Source of the DNA: Amoebidium appalachense
Lineage: Eukaryota > Ichthyosporea
Direction: 5' to 3'
DNA: 64,000 bases
Assembly (NCBI GenBank): GCA_963693365.1
Contig: CAVNZM010000012.1
Location: 6,634,001-6,698,000 of the forward strand
Shown here: piece by piece, positions 1 to 11,484 of the stretch
Numbering within the stretch: position 1 is the first letter of the stretch
Layout: each line of letters begins with the position of its first letter
Program-made: the position numbers and the translations under genes
Notes under the pieces: generated by a model
Told to the model about the DNA's origin: nothing
The model's input: the letters and a program-made list of their open reading frames with translations, nothing else
The model's database searches: none

Positions 1-249
1 TGGGTCGGCACCTGAGAAAACCTATCAGTAGGACATCACCATTGAAGAAAAATATAAATATGCATACTATATATATCAATATAAAATAAAAAATGAAAGA
101 AAAAAAAAACTTATAGTCACAACAAGAAGATTAAAAAGAGGATTCAGAAATAGTAGCAGCTAAATACACAATTTTACCTAGTCGGACGTCTCCGACTGGT
201 CGTATGTTCTCATTATCAGGTACACACAACGACACACACACACACACGC

Positions 250-320
<71 letters not shown>

Positions 321-667
321 CACGCACGCACATGCCGAAGGGTTGATCGTCATGGCAGTTCGAGAGAGTGGGTGGGTGGCATATGGATTCACACCGGGGC
401 CACCATGGTTGCGAACCTATGGCGCTATAGATTAGCAGTGAAGGTAGACATTACGTTTTAGGTTGCACTTAGTACGTTTGAGTATTGAACTTTTTTAACG
501 AAAGCTGGGCACTGGTGCCGCGCGCGCACGCTGCTATGAGATTGGAACCCACCCTCCCCCCCCCTTCTTTCTCTTTCTCTTAAAGTTTTTCGTTTTCTTT
601 TCCTTTTTTTTTCGGGGGGGGAGGGGGGGGGGGGGGGGATCTTTTTTTCTTTCTTTCTTTTCTTTTT

Positions 668-698
<31 letters not shown>

Positions 699-824
699 TT
701 GGATTTGAGGGTGGGTTGGGCCGTCAGATCAATTTTGTTCCTTTCCACCCCATAGTGACAGCCCAATCACGTTTGCACGCTAAAATTTAATGTCTACCTT
801 ACAAGTTCAACTGGGTGAATAAAC
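1..824. repeat. Intergenic, low-complexity: (CA)n microsatellite and T/G homopolymers
   Basis: No gene is visible. A (CA)n tract runs from about 229 to 318. Mixed T and G homopolymers lie at about 595-700. Open frames here are only translations of the repeat. Confidence 0.85.
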
Positions 825-920
825 CTTATGCACCAGACGGTTTACAACAAAGGGCCCCGATGTGAATCCATGATCACCACTCGCGGGAAATGAACAGTAA
901 ACTTTGGGTTTATGTGTGTG

Positions 921-984
<64 letters not shown>

Positions 985-1164
985 CGTGTGCGTGTGCGTG
1001 CGTGTTTGTGTGTGTTTGTGTGTGTGTGTGTTTGTGTGTTGTGTATGTGTCCGCGTGCCCGTGCTACGCCATGCCTGTGCACCTGATCTTCATACCCTAT
1101 GACCAGTTCTTACCTTAATTCATTACAGCTGTTTTTTTTGTTTTTTTTTGGTGGTGGTGGTGGT

Positions 1165-1211
<47 letters not shown>

Positions 1212-1731
1212 GCATGAGGGCTCCTCTGGGGAAACACTGTTCTCGTGGTGGTGCACTTCTGATAGGTTTTCTCAGGTGTCGACTCAATTATTGGTTCTTT
1301 GTCACGTGGCCATGCATTCCATGCCATGGGCCTACTTTCAGTTGCAACACATTCAAGAGCCTTCTATTAAAGCAGGGAAAGGATTACAAACGTACGCAAA
1401 AGCATTTTTAAATTATTTCTACGGCCCGTTTGGGGCCCGGCCCAACCTATGGAAATGAAAATAGGAAAAATGCGGAGAACACAAATGTCTACCTACTACA
1501 GTATGCTATTTGGCTTAAGGGGACCCACGTCCTTACGTAAGGACCTACTGTGCTGACCATGATCCAAGAAGAGAGCAACCCCCCCCCCCCCCTCCCCCCC
1601 CCCCCCTCCCCCCCAAAGGAAAGACAAGCTTGGCAAATAGAGATATTCTGTGTGTGTGTGTGCGCGTGCGCTGTGTGTGTGTGTGTGTGTGCCACGGTGT
1701 GTGTGTCTGTGTGTGTGTGTTTGTGTGTGGT

Positions 1732-1830
<99 letters not shown>

Positions 1831-1900
1831 AGGGTGTGTGTGTGTGTGTGCGTCACGGTGTGTGTGTGTGTGTCAGGGTGTGTGTGTGTGTGTGCGTCAC

Positions 1901-1943
<43 letters not shown>

Positions 1944-1963
1944 TCTGTGTGTGTGTGTGTGTA

Positions 1964-2031
<68 letters not shown>

Positions 2032-2136
2032 AAGGGAGAGAGAGAGAGGAAGACAGAGAGGGGGGGGGGGGAAGGAGGAAGGAAGGGAGGGAGGGCGTAG
2101 GGAGAGAGGGAGGGAGGGAGGGAGGGAGGGAGGGAG

Positions 2137-2168
<32 letters not shown>

Positions 2169-2507
2169 GGGGGAGAGAGTATGTGTTTGTGTGTGCCCCA
2201 CGCTGAGAGAGAGTGTGTGTGTGACTCGTGTGTGTGTGCGTTTGTGACTGTGTTTGTGTTTTTGTATATTATAAGTGTCAGCCGGAAAGGAGGAAAACAG
2301 GTCCTGGAGCCCCCCCCCAAAACAACGGCAAGTGGAGGACCGTCAACGTATGTAGCGGTGAGGAAGCTTGAAATAGGACAGCAAGAACTATTGCTGCCTA
2401 CACCGTGACAAGAAGCAACAGTTAATACATACGGTTTGTGAGTGAGGGAGAGAGTTTAGAGCTAGAGAGAGGGAGGGAGGGCGGGGGGGGGGGGGGGGGG
2501 GGGGGGG

Positions 2508-2552
<45 letters not shown>

Positions 2553-2643
2553 CTAGCTAGAGAGAGCTCTACAGAGAGAGAGAGAGCTCTAGAAGGAGAC
2601 TAGAGAGAGAGAGAGAGAGGGAGGGAGAGAGGGAGAGTGAGAC

Positions 2644-2687
<44 letters not shown>

Positions 2688-2723
2688 AGAGAGGGAGAGA
2701 GACAGAAAGAGATAGAGAGAGAG

Positions 2724-2770
<47 letters not shown>

Positions 2771-2810
2771 ATGTGTGTGTGTGTGCGCGCCACGTGTGTG
2801 TGTGTGTGTA
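825..2810. repeat. Duplicated microsatellite-bearing repeat, copy L
   Basis: Unique-sequence segments at about 840-1120 and 1262-1570 reappear in the same order and orientation at about 7640-8030 and 8578-8930. Shared strings include CCATGATCCAAGAAGA next to a long C run. Between and after them lie long (GT)n tracts (910-1050, 1650-2033, 2728-2810), G runs, and GGGA/GA arrays (2034-2720). The microsatellites differ in length between the copies while the unique parts stay alignable. This points to an old local duplication or a dispersed repeat family with hypervariable internal tracts. No coding capacity is seen. Confidence 0.7.
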
Positions 2811-4147
2811 GGGAACAATTTGTACGTGCGCTTGCAATTGTGCCAAAAAGTCGTGTAGTTCCCAATAAAGCTCCAAAAAAAGAAAAGAAAAAAAGAAAGG
2901 ACGGAATCGATCCGGATTCTTTGAACTTCATTGAAAAAGCCTTATTATAGGCCGTCACGCCGCGGCGGTTCATTTGCACGGCGATTCACGGCACCGTTTT
3001 TGATTCAAGTTCAGGCATACAGCTGTCGACTGTGCGTACATGTGGTGCAGTGCAAGCGACCTGCAGACTGTGTGGAACTGAATTCAATCAGTTGGCCGGG
3101 CAGTTCAAAACTTGAACACAGCACACCGTACAAACACAAGCACATGCCCGCCTGTTGAAGAGGTCCAGCAACACGCGCGTGTATGTAAACGCGGGCACAC
3201 GCATGCATGTGGGCCCGGCCCCGGGGCCCATTGTTGGGGCACACACGCATACCGTGGTACCGTGGTCCGTGCACGTGGCACACGTGACACAGTCGGAAGG
3301 AATTCGCGGAAAATGTAAGGATCACTGGAACAACCCTGCCACCTACTGAGATGGCTCCTTATTTTTCCTTACACATTCAGCGAACACTGGACTCTATCGA
3401 ACCGTCGAGGCGCCGCGACAGAAAGCATGCACGCGGTCGCGAGAGTGTAAGGAAAAATCCCGTCTGCAGCGAACGTAAAGTTCATCGCAGCGCGTGCACA
3501 CCGTCAGTACGCGTCAGGGAACAACCTGACATAGGTCACCGTGAACGCGCGCGCGCGCGCATTCCGATGTGGATAAACCTGTGACCATGGTATGTGGCGG
3601 CCGCCAGGGGCGCTTCTTCACAACCAAATCCACAAAGAAGAAATTAACAGCTAGAACACAAAATCAAGCTGTCAGAATCATACTGGTGACTGAGTTTTTA
3701 ATATTGGTGGTTATGTACATTTCAGCGGTTTGGCCATATTGGTTACACTCATTTGACGGAACCTGAAGGAAATCAGTGTGTGCGCAGGGGTTAAATTTGT
3801 GTCCTAAACTTGCCAGAAATGGGGTCCAATCCAAATAATTTTCAGAAAGATCGTTGTGACACTATTTAGGTCTGTTTATAATACGACTGTACTAGCTTAC
3901 AGTCAGCTGCACCTAAAACTGGAGTTTTTTCCTTTGTATTATGTGGTTGCGCTTGTGTGTTTATGAAACATGTGACAAACATGCAGTTATTTTTGATAGT
4001 ATTCAGGTAAGCATGAATTAATAACTCACTCGCAGCTCTGCACTTGTACACAATTACACCACTGATTTTGACACCCCCAACATTCCTGAGTTCACTGGGG
4101 CTCTTTGTTTGCGCAAAGCTTTACGAGCGGCGAAAAACAAACAACAG
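2811..4147. other. Intergenic sequence with no recognised feature
   Basis: This is complex, non-repetitive sequence between the microsatellite block and the secreted-protein gene. Open frames are short and look random. No RNA gene or clear mobile element was recognised. Confidence 0.5.
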
Positions 4148-4160
4148 ATGATATAAGCAG
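4148..4160 (+). promoter_or_regulatory. Possible TATA-like element upstream of the secreted-protein gene
   Basis: A GATATAAGC-type sequence lies about 95 bp upstream of the chosen ATG at 4246. The spacing would suit a core promoter with a short leader. It is a single match in AT-containing DNA, so support is weak. Confidence 0.25.
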
Positions 4161-4245
4161 CATGCCCCTCACAGAAGTTTCAGACTCTCCAAGGATAACG
4201 GAGGCTTTCCTACCGTTTCCGAAGACCCACACCGTCTTAGCAAAC

Positions 4246-5970
4246 ATGGCCCAAACCGCCGCCCTTTGGGCGCTGTCAGCGCTGCTTGCCGCCGCCACGC
4301 TCTCCGCCGGGCTGACGTGCACGGACCTGTGCGCCCAGTCAGCGGGCTCTTCGACAGCAGCTAAAGGCCACAGCGGTGTTCGTCGCTGCGTCAGCCGCTG
4401 CGACCGTGACGACGACTACTGCGTGCGCCTGTGTGGCGCCACGCACGACCAGCTGCTGGCAAAGGGCCGGTCGGGGCGTCTGCTGAAACGGATGTACAGT
4501 CGCTGTGTGGCTGAGACCTGCGGTGCTGATGATGACTACGAGGAAGACACGGTGGTGGCAGCCGACTTCCGCAGGGTCAAACAACCGGAGGAAAAGTTTC
4601 TTCCATTAATTGTTGGTGGAATCGGAGCTGCCATTGCGGGTGGAGCTGCCGTCCTGGGAGGGGCGGCGACAGGGGGACTTGCAGGAATGATGAGCGGGCC
4701 TTACTCGTCGCATGGTGGCATGATCGACCGTCATATCGATGGGTTCAGTGGCAACACAGTGTCCCTAGGTGGGCCCTCACAACCGGTTCATGGGCCACCT
4801 CCCAACATGGATGCTATTAGGGCCGGCCTTCACCTTGGCCCAGGGCCACAGCTAGGTCCCGCTACGCCAGTGGAGGACAATGCCGGCGCCAACAGCGGAT
4901 CCTCGAGTTCGGGAGGTAATAGCGGGAGCCAAGCCGAAGTGCCCAGCAACCAAAACCCAGGAGGCCAGCCCGGCACTGATAACCAGAAACCCAATTCGCA
5001 GACGGGAGAGGGCGCAACGAATGCATCAGGACAAGGATCTGACCACACCGCCGGGCGGCCCAATAACGCCAATGATCCAGACTACGACGACTGGGATGAT
5101 GCTATTGCAAACGGCCGCGGCAATGACGATTCTCGAGGCGCCTTAACCAATAATGATAACCCTCGTAAACCTTCGGGAGGTAATGGTGGGAGCCAAGCCC
5201 AAGTGCCCAGCAACCAGAATCCAGGAAGCAATCCCGGCACCAACCAGCCTGAGAAACCATCTACGGGAGGCACAGGCGCATCAGATGCAGCCGGTGGTCA
5301 CGGCAATACGAACGGGCAGCCCAATAACGCCAATGATCCAGACTATGATGATTGGGAGGACGCCATTGCGAATGGACGCGGCAATGACGATTCTCGTGGT
5401 GCAGTAACCAATAATGATAACCCTCGTAAACCTTCGGGAGGTAATGGTGGGAGCCAAGCCCAAGTGCCCAGCAACCAGAATCCAGGAAGCAATCCCGGCA
5501 CCAATCAGCCTGAGAAACCATCTACGGGAGGCACAGGCGCATCAGATGCAGCCGGTGGTCACGGCAATATTAACGGGCAGCCCAATGGCGCCAATGATCC
5601 AGACTACGACGATTGGGCGGATGCTATCGCAAACGGCCGCGGCGACGACAACTCACGCGACGCGGAATATAACGCTAACCGCGGATCAAGTTCGGGAGGT
5701 AATGGTGGGAGCCAGGCCCAAGTGCCCAACAGTAAACGCCAGTACTATGATGACCTCCAACGGTACAACAGATTCAGCGGGAGCAGAGCAAAGGCCTATG
5801 CGCGGTCGCACCATGTCAAGTCTGAAGATTATGATACGGCCCAGCGCTACTATTCGGGTCACACTAGACGCAAGGAATACCGGGCCAAGTATGCGGGTGA
5901 GCAGGGGCGGCGCCTGAGATTCAGTGATATGCTGGAAACAAGCGTGAAGGGGAGAGATGACGACTATTGA
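4246..5970 (+). CDS. Secreted Cys-rich, Asn/Gly/Asp-repeat protein (copy 1, intact)
   Basis: The family is not recognised. The 574-residue single-exon protein starts with a classic signal peptide (about residues 1-22, ending near LSAGLT). A small domain with eight Cys follows (25, 29, 48, 52, 59, 63, 87, 92, arranged as four CxxxC/CxxxxC pairs). Next is a Gly/Ala-rich hydrophobic segment (118-146) that could be membrane-active or a second transmembrane stretch. The rest is a long hydrophilic region rich in Asn, Gly, Ser and Asp with three repeats containing DPDYDDW, and a basic Tyr-rich tail. The ATG at 4246 was preferred over the in-frame ATG at 4105 because it places the signal peptide first and aligns with the start of the minus-strand paralogue. 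That paralogue (11485-14563) shares every region. An extracellular structural, adhesive or mucosal role is a guess from composition only. Confidence 0.8.
   Translation: MAQTAALWALSALLAAATLSAGLTCTDLCAQSAGSSTAAKGHSGVRRCVSRCDRDDDYCVRLCGATHDQLLAKGRSGRLLKRMYSRCVAETCGADDDYEEDTVVAADFRRVKQPEEKFLPLIVGGIGAAIAGGAAVLGGAATGGLAGMMSGPYSSHGGMIDRHIDGFSGNTVSLGGPSQPVHGPPPNMDAIRAGLHLGPGPQLGPATPVEDNAGANSGSSSSGGNSGSQAEVPSNQNPGGQPGTDNQKPNSQTGEGATNASGQGSDHTAGRPNNANDPDYDDWDDAIANGRGNDDSRGALTNNDNPRKPSGGNGGSQAQVPSNQNPGSNPGTNQPEKPSTGGTGASDAAGGHGNTNGQPNNANDPDYDDWEDAIANGRGNDDSRGAVTNNDNPRKPSGGNGGSQAQVPSNQNPGSNPGTNQPEKPSTGGTGASDAAGGHGNINGQPNGANDPDYDDWADAIANGRGDDNSRDAEYNANRGSSSGGNGGSQAQVPNSKRQYYDDLQRYNRFSGSRAKAYARSHHVKSEDYDTAQRYYSGHTRRKEYRAKYAGEQGRRLRFSDMLETSVKGRDDDY
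4906..5700 (+). repeat. Three in-frame 261-bp coding repeats
   Basis: The codons for the DPDYDDW motif recur at about 5074, 5335 and 5596, exactly 261 bp (87 codons) apart. The second and third units are nearly identical over most of their length, while the first is more diverged. This indicates a recent tandem duplication that kept the reading frame. Confidence 0.85.
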
Positions 5971-6139
5971 TAATTTGATGTAGGGATTGTATTTTTTTTT
6001 AGTTTTTGTTTTTGTTTTTGTTTTTGTTTCTATTTTTTTTTTTTTTTTTTTTTTTTACCCCGTTTCACTATTAAGTCTTGCAATGCTGGTTGGCTATGTG
6101 AATAACCCAGGTATGTACGGTAGGTAGGAAGTGTGATAC
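5971..6139. other. 3' flank of secreted gene with T-rich tract
   Basis: A T-rich tract (about 5991-6056) follows the stop codon, with no canonical AATAAA close to it. Nothing else is recognised. Confidence 0.5.
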
Positions 6140-6374
6140 CAGATACCGTCCGCGAATAAGAACTCCCGCCAATAAGATTTCGCCCCCCGGAAAAAGCGGG
6201 TTTTTTTAAAGATTCCCCCCGGCCAGTTGTCGGGGTGATGTTATTGGTGGACGAATGAATAAATCATACTAAGTGGGCCCTCCGCCAATAAGATTTTGGC
6301 CCCTACCCCCAAAAAATTTAAGAATCCGCCCCCCGGCCACATTTTGAGGGGTTCTTATTTGCGAACGGTATCTG
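6140..6374. mobile_element. MITE-like element with about 26-bp terminal inverted repeats
   Basis: The left end (CAGATACCGTCCGCGAATAA, continuing to about 6166) and the right end (about 6348-6374, ending CGAACGGTATCTG) are inverted copies of each other with a few mismatches. The 235-bp interior has no coding capacity. It carries two copies of a CGCCAATAAGATTT motif, each followed by C-rich sequence (about 6168 and 6282). This structure fits a non-autonomous DNA transposon. No clear target duplication was seen, so the superfamily is not assigned. Confidence 0.6.
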
Positions 6375-7378
6375 TAGCACATTATGATTAAATATCTGCA
6401 ACTAAGCCTAGGAGCACCTAAGCTCTGAACTTCTAGGCGGCTGTGAAATACATGTAACTTGTCTGTTTACCGCTGACTCGTGTCTATGTGCAGAGGATTG
6501 GAATACATGTGATTAAGTGTGGATGATTCAGAAGACGTGAGAATAAATGTGTACGAGTACGTGAATACGTGTCTCGATCATCCAAAAATGCTACCGTGCA
6601 CGTGTGCTCCCGGATTGTGGTCGAAATTTCGGTTCTGCTCTTGAATTCTTGAATTCACTACAGGGGGTGCCAAATAAATTCATGGGTACTGTGAAAAGAG
6701 GATAGGGCCTAACCTTCTTATTCTCTGGGGACCATAGCTATAGCTTCATGTTCTTAGATTTCCCCGTCAAGCGTGGTGCACCCCCGTGGTGGAACGGGGG
6801 GGGGGGGGGGGGGCATGCGTGTCAAAAATCCACCAGAGTTGGCAAGGTCTATTATCCTACTTTTTTGAGGAAAGAAGTTAGCGCTATTTATCGTTTCAAA
6901 TTGTCTTAATATCAGGCAACCCTGTGGGTGTCTCCATATATGCTCCTTTCAGAATTTCCTTTTGCTTTTCCATATCTTACATCCACGTTCCCTTTGTTTA
7001 CCAAGATTTTTCTAAGCTCTAAGCTCAGTTGGTGGTATTAGTTGGTGCATTCCAGATGCCGTGGCATGTTTCCACTGATCATGACTTTAGATGCACTGTT
7101 CACGATTGAACTGTCCAACAGCCCGTGTTTCTTCCCCACTCACCGGTTGCTTCCTTTCTTCCTTTCTTGCTTGCCTCCCTGCCACTTCTCCTTTCTTCGT
7201 TGGTTGCTTACTTGCTTCGTCCCTTTGATTTTCAATCCGTTGCCTTTTTTTTTTGTGTGTGTGTGTGTGTGTTTCCTTTGCTTCTCTCTTTTATGCACCC
7301 CTACACTTTCCTGTTTTCTGCCGCTTTTCTTCTTTGTTACTTCGTTTATGTGTTGCTTAATTTCTTCACTGCTTCGGT

Positions 7379-7424
<46 letters not shown>

Positions 7425-7564
7425 TACCCCCCCACCCACCCACCCACCCAAATACTGAACGAATGGTACTCCCATGCAACGTGGCATGGTTGCTTTCTAT
7501 CGTGCATCTGTAGTCACATCTTCATTCTTCCCTGCTAAGCATTAGGCTGCAGCATTTGTTAGTT

Positions 7565-7598
<34 letters not shown>

Positions 7599-7629
7599 CT
7601 CTCCCCCCCCTCCCCCCAAACAGCCATTC
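6375..7629. other. Intergenic, no gene recognised; G and C homopolymers
   Basis: Complex sequence is broken by a G run at about 6798-6814, a 44-nt C run at 7381-7424 and another at about 7567-7595. No conserved coding sequence was seen. Confidence 0.5.
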
Positions 7630-7745
7630 CCTTCCCACAGCACCACAAAAGGCCCCGGTGTGAATTCATGAGGCTCAGGACCACTCTCAAAAAATGAACA
7701 GGCACCCTTTCGGTGTATGTGTGTGCCTGTGTGTGTGTGTGGGTG

Positions 7746-7796
<51 letters not shown>

Positions 7797-7871
7797 CGTG
7801 TGTGTGTGTACGTGTGTGTGTGTGCGTGTGAGTGAGTGTGTGCGTGCGTGCGCGTGTGTGCGTGTCCTCGG

Positions 7872-7912
<41 letters not shown>

Positions 7913-8450
7913 GTGGGTGTGCGTTTGTGTATGTGTGTGTGTGTGTGTCTGGCAGCGTGCGCGCGCCTGTGTGTGCACCTGATAATGGCACCCCATAACC
8001 AGTTAGGAATTCTTGATTTTGCGGGGAAGGGGGTAGTAGTAACTTTGTGTGTGTGTGGGGGGGGGGGGGGGGGGGGGGGGGGACCCACCCTCCCCTTTGG
8101 ATAGGTGGGTCCCCCCCCCCCCCCTCCCTCCCTCCCTCCCTCCCACCCCTCCGGCTAGCAAGGGGGAGCGGGAGGGAAGGGGGGGGACCTACCACCCCAC
8201 TGAGTAGGGTGGGTCCCCCCAACCCCCCCCCGGGCACCCACCCCCCGTAAGCTGCCAATATTTTGACTATTTATATCAGATAACCTGATCACATAATAGT
8301 AATATAATGACTGCGGTTTACATACAATGCCAAAACACAAACATATTGCGGGCCTCATATATATCATCTCACTCTTCTTTCAATGGGTTTCATTTCATTT
8401 ATTTATTTATCAATGATTTATTTATTTCAATTTTTTTTTTTTTTTTTTGT

Positions 8451-8514
<64 letters not shown>

Positions 8515-9160
8515 CTTCTGGAGTGACATGATTCGTGGTTGTGTCTCCTAATATATATCTATATAAAACGGTTTAAAATTTCACAGGTGTCGATCTAATA
8601 GTCATAGTATTGGTTCTTTATCATGTGACCATGCATTCCATTCAACAGCAGGCTACTTTTGCAACACCTGTTAAGGGATTCCTATGAAAGCAGCTAACTA
8701 ATTACATACGTACCCTATACAGCGTATAATTTATTGCTCGGGCCCGCCTGGGGCCCCAGCCCCACCTTTAAACTGGAGCTGAAAATAGTATTGCCAAAGT
8801 TGAATACGGAGAACAAAAAAATAACGGTGCGCATGCAACAGTATGCAGTGGTTGGTTGAATTGACCAACGTCCTTGAAGGACCTATTGTGCTTACCACCA
8901 TGATCCAAGAAGATAGTCCTTCCCCCCCCCCCCCCCCCCCCCCCCCCCGGCGCCCCCCCGCTCCCCCCTCCCCCCCCCACTCCCTCCTTCCCCCCCCCCC
9001 CACACCCCCACCCCCACCCCCACCCCCCTCCCCCCAGCCCCCCCCTCCCCCTCCAAAAAACAAAACAAAAAAAATGGCAAAAGCAGAATCAGTGGCTGGT
9101 ATTATGTGTGTTTTTGTGTGCGTGTTTGGGTGGTCGGGTGTGTATGTGTGTCACGGTGAC

Positions 9161-9258
<98 letters not shown>

Positions 9259-9299
9259 TGTGTGTGTATGTGTGTGCACCACGGTGTGTGTGTGCTTGT

Positions 9300-9368
<69 letters not shown>

Positions 9369-9527
9369 CCCCGGTGAAAGGGAGAGAGGCACCCACCCAC
9401 ACACACACACGTGCAGAGAAGGGGGGGGGGGGGGGGGGGGGGGGCAGGGAGGGAGACTTGGACACTATGGAAAGGTTTGTGCGAGCCAGATAGAGTCTTA
9501 GAGATCGAGAGACTCGGGGGGGGGGGT

Positions 9528-9573
<46 letters not shown>

Positions 9574-9770
9574 GACAGAGAGAGCTGGGATAGATAGAGG
9601 GATCGAGGGGGAGAGCCTGTGTTTGTGAGTGAGTGAGTCTAGTGGTGGGAGCCTCGAGAGAGAGAGAGAGAGATAGAGAGAGTACTCGGGCCGGGGGGGG
9701 GAAGGAGGGGAGAGATGGAGCCTCGCGGGGGGAAGGGGGGGGGGGGGGGGGGGGGGGAGAGAGGGGGGGG

Positions 9771-9811
<41 letters not shown>

Positions 9812-9902
9812 GGAGGGAGGGAGGGAGGGAGGGAGGGAGGGAGGGAGGGAGAGAGGGGTAGAGAGGGAGAGAGAGAGCGAGCAAGAGAGAGGGATTTAGA
9901 GA

Positions 9903-9968
<66 letters not shown>

Positions 9969-9970
9969 CA
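7630..9970. repeat. Duplicated microsatellite-bearing repeat, copy R
   Basis: This is the second copy of the block at 825-2810, with the same order of unique segments (7640-8030, 8578-8930). It includes (GT)n at 7720-7970, 9160-9360 and 9903-9967, a 63-nt G run at 8451-8513, a C-rich stretch at 8923-9050, and GGGA/GA arrays at 9410-9895. It is non-coding. Confidence 0.7.
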
Positions 9971-9980
9971 CTGTGTGTGT

Positions 9981-10031
9981 AGTTTATAAAAAAAAGGTCT
10001 ATCCCACCCATCCCAGACCTGCTGCACAACT
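9981..10031 (+). repeat. Short direct repeat, left copy
   Basis: About 50 bp beginning AGTTTATAA and containing GGTCTATCCCACCCATCC recurs at 10671-10721. The two copies flank about 640 bp of non-coding DNA. They may be the ends of an unclassified element or pieces of a dispersed repeat. Confidence 0.5.
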
Positions 10032-10670
10032 TTTTTTTGCCCCGCTCGATACGGTTACTTTATAAAGCTAATCCGATCGCTTTTTCACCAATCCCCAGAC
10101 CTCTGTAACGGCCCGACTCACCATACTGCGAACCGGCCCTGATGGATAAGAAAGAACCTGTTTCCTTGGCAGAATATCATGATGATACATTACGGTTTTG
10201 GACTGTATATAACGATTATCCCATAGTTTTGGCTCAGTTTCATTGAAAGGTAACTCCGGAGGGGGATGTTGCTGTCGTCAGGAGCAACGTCCTGTGCCAT
10301 TGCGCACAATATTGATTCGAGCGAATCAGAAAACGATGCGGCGGACGCAAACGTCTTTAACGCGCGAAACGCAGCAACTTATGGGATTCTAGTATTTTAC
10401 GTATTTAGACAGACAGTAAATATAGAATGCAAGTAAATGTATGTTAATTAATCAGAACATTTATATATTTTGTTTATATTGACTGTGTGATTTTTCATAC
10501 TTCTTGCTGTCATGATATGAAAATTAGTATACTGCTCTGCAGTCTCCTTGAAGTGTCCGCATGAGCCACTGCCACCGTACATTTAGCCATATTTGGTTAT
10601 AGCGCAAATGTACATACGCTGTGTAGATATACGGCAACAATGCTGTTTGGACACTGATTATTTATTGGAT
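10032..10670. other. Non-coding DNA between short direct repeats
   Basis: No open frame of note and no motif recognised. Confidence 0.4.
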
Positions 10671-10721
10671 AGTTTATAAGAAAACGGTCTATCCCACCCA
10701 TCCCAGACCTGCTGTACGAAC
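10671..10721 (+). repeat. Short direct repeat, right copy
   Basis: This matches 9981-10031 with a few substitutions and ends near CCCAGACCTGCTG. A C run follows at about 10777-10803. Confidence 0.5.
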
Positions 10722-10772
10722 ACATGTGCACGGGATTTTGACGTAATCACTAGGGGGGGAAGTTAATATTGG

Positions 10773-10803
<31 letters not shown>

Positions 10804-11484
10804 TTTCCCCGCCCTCCCCCTCCCCCAATTTCAATTTCACCCTTAAGCACAGTTGCTACTCTTCTTATAGACAGTACCTAGTGTCGGTTTATTGTTACAG
10901 CACGGTGCACTGCCTTCCATCATATAAAGCCATAACACTTAGATTCCCCAGCTGCACAGACACAGAGCCTTATGGGCATCTTCCAGAACAAGGACAAGAA
11001 AAATGAACGGAAAACATTTTTTGGTACTATGAGTAGAGCGTCAAGCCTTAGGTCCATCAAAGGACAACTGTTTCTCAAATTTCAGAGACTGCCGGATGGA
11101 GACTTTTTTTTAAGTTTAAACCATGTAACGTCACTTGACGCAATCATGTCACACGGTACACTACCCTAGTACCTATATATGGCATAGTGCACTGGCTGTG
11201 GGGCACCCAATCGCACACCGTTAACGCGTTCTGATGCTGAAGAACTACGGCCACAATAACCCCAGATATGCATACTATTTGTTCGCGTCAAGTTGCACTG
11301 GGATTCAAGTATTGATCATGATGACGGCGCCGAGCCAGATGAGTTACCAGATGACCTCAAGCAACAACAATGCGGTACTGTACTACATATACAACTTGAA
11401 TGATACTATATATATAGTAGCAGCCGAACATATATGAGTACAGTATATATGACACTGTCGGGTGCGCCCTGGCATGCAGATCTA
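10722..11484. other. Intergenic, no gene recognised
   Basis: Complex sequence lies downstream of the minus-strand secreted gene. Short open frames look random. No polyadenylation signal was confidently assigned. Confidence 0.4.

Noticed and set aside
1545-2408. Long open frames of Val/Cys, Thr/His or Gly/Pro repeats (here and throughout the window)
   Set aside because: They are six-frame translations of GT/CA, GA and G/C homopolymers with no codon structure or conserved domain.
4105-4245. N-terminal extension of the secreted protein from the ATG at 4105
   Set aside because: It would bury the signal peptide, and the paralogue starts at the position equivalent to 4246.
10972-11169. 65-codon open frame on the plus strand
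   Set aside because: Short, without similarity or supporting signals.
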